Below, piece after piece: positions 62,465 through 64,000 of a DNA stretch of 64,000 bases (the stretch's first letter is position 1; the number at the start of each line of letters is the position of its first letter). The position numbers and the translations under genes are program-made. This DNA is from Evernia prunastri (lineage: Eukaryota; Ascomycota; Lecanoromycetes; Lecanorales; Parmeliaceae), in assembly GCA_003184365.1 (NCBI GenBank), contig NKYR01000098.1:97193-161192 (forward strand). The letters are read 5' to 3'. The notes below the pieces were generated by a model that was not told the origin of the DNA, ran no database searches, and saw nothing but the letters and a program-made list of their open reading frames with translations.

Positions 62465-62790
62465 TAAGATAGTTCAAAAATTAAGCTAAAATACTTCGTA
62501 AGATCAATAATAATAGTATAAGATAACTTCGATGCTACGAAGTAACGAATATTACGAATAATTTTCTTCACTGATAGACGTAGTTAGATTCAATAATATA
62601 AAATAGTCTCACGATAATCGATAGTACGTATAAATAAGTCTTTGAATCTCACTTCTTTTAGAAAATAAAGTTTTAATATTAAAAAACGTACTAGTTCTAT
62701 AGATATAACGTTTATATTAGATTCTTAATTAGTTTAAATATACTTTCTATCAAGAGTTACGAAAGAATTATTAGATTTAAAGACGATGTA
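62465..62790. repeat. RIP-mutated AT-rich DNA between insertions
   Basis: AT-rich filler that probably continues the gypsy pol relic seen left of 61061, on the minus strand. No intact motif. Confidence 0.45.
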
Positions 62791-63015
62791 TGTTACGGAC
62801 GTACCCTAGCTGTCAGGTACAAAGGGAGTGTTTATGGCTATGTGTCAGGCACATAGAGTATTTATTGGTCATTGACACATTCTCATTATCACATAGGCTA
62901 GCGGGGATTCTTCCTAGTATTTAAGCGCTCTTCTCCTGTGTACATATTCGCTCTTTATCTAGTTGTCTTATTCAATTTACCCCCATTAGACTTGACTCTG
63001 GGCACGGTTCTGACA
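62791..63015 (+). repeat. Solo LTR of the chromodomain gypsy family (subtype 1)
   Basis: 225 bp, nearly identical to the LTRs at 51110 and 52409. No 5-bp target duplication is visible (ATGTA left, TATTT right). Confidence 0.9.
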
Positions 63016-63217
63016 TATTTCGTTAAATAATATTTTATAAAACTAAAGTTTACTTTTCTTGACTTTATCTTTCAACAACTTCTATATCTTAACGTTAATT
63101 CGACGAATAATCTCGATTACGTCGTAGAGTATACGTAAAAAACGATTAGAGTTTTTTATACTTTTAACACACTTTCGCTTAATAAATATATTCGAAAAAT
63201 CTCGAATTTAGAAATAT

Positions 63218-63410
63218 TGTCAGAACCGGTACAGATATGAGATCAATGTAGGTGTATTGAATAAGACAACTAGCTAAGGAGCGAATATCTACATGGCATG
63301 AGGCTGATATGTAGGAGAAGGCCTCTGCCAAGCCGCGCTAAGCCCTATGGGCCAAACAAAGGAGGAAGGTGCTGGGAGGCCCTGGTAGGGACCAGGGTAC
63401 GGTCGTAACA
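63218..63410 (-). repeat. Solo LTR of a related family, with target duplication
   Basis: 193 bp; on the minus strand it begins TGTTACGACCGTACCCTGG and ends GTTCTGACA, so the ends are akin to the chromodomain-element LTR but the middle differs. The 5-bp duplication AATAT flanks it (63213-63217 and 63411-63415). Confidence 0.85.
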
Positions 63411-63519
63411 AATATAAAAACGTGTTTAAAAGCGATTCTTCGATAAAAAAGAGAATCGTAGTAAGAGTACGATCTTTAGCTTCGTACTTATATATTAGAC
63501 TTTTCGTTTTTATATAGTA

Positions 63520-63742
63520 TGTCAGAACCGTGCCCAGAGTCAAGTCTAATGGGGGTAAATTGAATAAGACAACTAGATAAGGAGGAAATATGTACAGAAG
63601 AAGAGCGCTTAAATACTAGGAAGAATCCCCGCTAGCCTATGTGTCAATGGGAATGTGTCAATAACCAATAAACACTCTATGTGCTAGACACATAGCCATA
63701 AACACTCCCTATGTGCCTGACACCTAGGGTACGTCCGTAACA
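63520..63742 (-). repeat. 3' LTR of a chromodomain gypsy element entering from the right edge
   Basis: 223 bp, reverse complement of the subtype-2 LTR at 61061. It is preceded in element sense by a G-rich polypurine tract (63743-63760). Confidence 0.9.
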
Positions 63743-64000
63743 CTACCCCCCCCCTCAGGCAAGCGATGCCCCAGCGCTGTAGATTGGCCTGCGAGTCGTC
63801 TGCGAGCAGAAAGGATAAAAATAGTGGCGAGACCCCGGAGATTTCGGAGACGGCGGGGCCGCTTTGACTTGGCAACAGCGTTGTGCGGCCCTGGGTTCTC
63901 CGGATATTTGTTGTGATAGTCATTGACTACGTCCTGGGGCCCCTCAAACTCATCATTATCAGTATTCCACCAAGTGAGGGTATCGTCATCATCTTTCCAT
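63724..64000 (-). CDS. gypsy pol C terminus with chromodomain, partial (edge of window)
   Basis: The minus-strand frame enters from the window edge and ends with TAG inside the LTR at 63724-63726. It reads WKDDDDTLTWWNTDNDEFEG, the second half of the chromodomain, then a basic tail (KSKRPRRLRNL). It is close to the fragment at 51909-52427 with a few substitutions (for example NDEFEGPQ against NNEFEGAQ). It probably belongs to an element whose body lies outside the window; whether it is intact cannot be seen. Confidence 0.85.
   Translation of the reverse strand, partial: WKDDDDTLTWWNTDNDEFEGPQDVVNDYHNKYPENPGPHNAVAKSKRPRRLRNLRGLATIFILSARRRLAGQSTALGHRLPEGGGSVTDVP

Noticed and set aside
63684..63923. 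Minus-strand frame at 63684-63923 as a gene
   Set aside because: It is a shadow frame; the true chromodomain frame of the gypsy element overlaps it and ends at 63724.

Overview
The window is nuclear DNA of a filamentous ascomycete (Pezizomycotina; a Dothideomycete would fit, but the class is not proven). The evidence is the gene set, with many short 43-140 nt GT-AG introns and CTNAC-type branch points, and a two-part base composition: gene-dense segments of ordinary GC alternate with very AT-rich blocks. In those blocks CpA/TpG is nearly absent, TpA is in excess and CpG survives, which is the signature of repeat-induced point mutation (RIP). All exon limits below were placed by eye from splice signals, reading phase and protein families. 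Every spliced model closes in frame.

Region 1 (1-26.6 kb) is a housekeeping block. In order it holds a NIPA-type magnesium transporter (-), a large acidic disordered protein (-), coatomer delta subunit (+), anaphase-promoting complex subunit 4 (+), importin beta-1/Kap95 (+), a UCH37-type deubiquitinase (-), a Zn2Cys6 transcription factor (-) and transportin/Kap104 (-). Between the deubiquitinase and the transcription factor lie an assembly gap flanked by a 98-bp direct repeat and a 333-bp MITE.

Region 2 (27-53.9 kb) is a transposon graveyard of about 26 kb. It contains a small inverted-repeat element, a structurally complete but RIP-destroyed Ty3/gypsy element with LTRs and a 5-bp target duplication (29.85-37.53 kb), three copies of one LINE 3' end (two with recognisable ORF remains), a 4.9-kb segment bounded by inverted repeats (43.2-48.1 kb), a young but internally collapsed chromodomain gypsy element (51.1-52.6 kb) and a Tc1/mariner transposase relic.

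Region 3 (54.3-58.5 kb) is a small gene island: a PTEN-type phosphatase (+) convergent with the adenylyl cyclase-associated protein CAP/Srv2 (-).

Region 4 (59.1-64 kb) is a second repeat block. A RIP-mutated gypsy pol relic is interrupted by several unmutated LTRs, a gag-only LTR element with a perfect target duplication, and the 3' end of another chromodomain gypsy element that runs off the window.

The genes are not a pathway cluster; they serve core functions (vesicle coat, cell-cycle ligase, nuclear import, ubiquitin removal, phosphoinositide and actin signalling). No secondary-metabolite cluster, CRISPR, rRNA or complete tRNA gene is visible. The features most worth checking are the hairpin-rich conserved LINE 3' end, the MITE with repeats inside its inverted termini, the minisatellite-encoded tail of the old gypsy polyprotein, and the single-N junctions that appear to hide collapsed transposon interiors.
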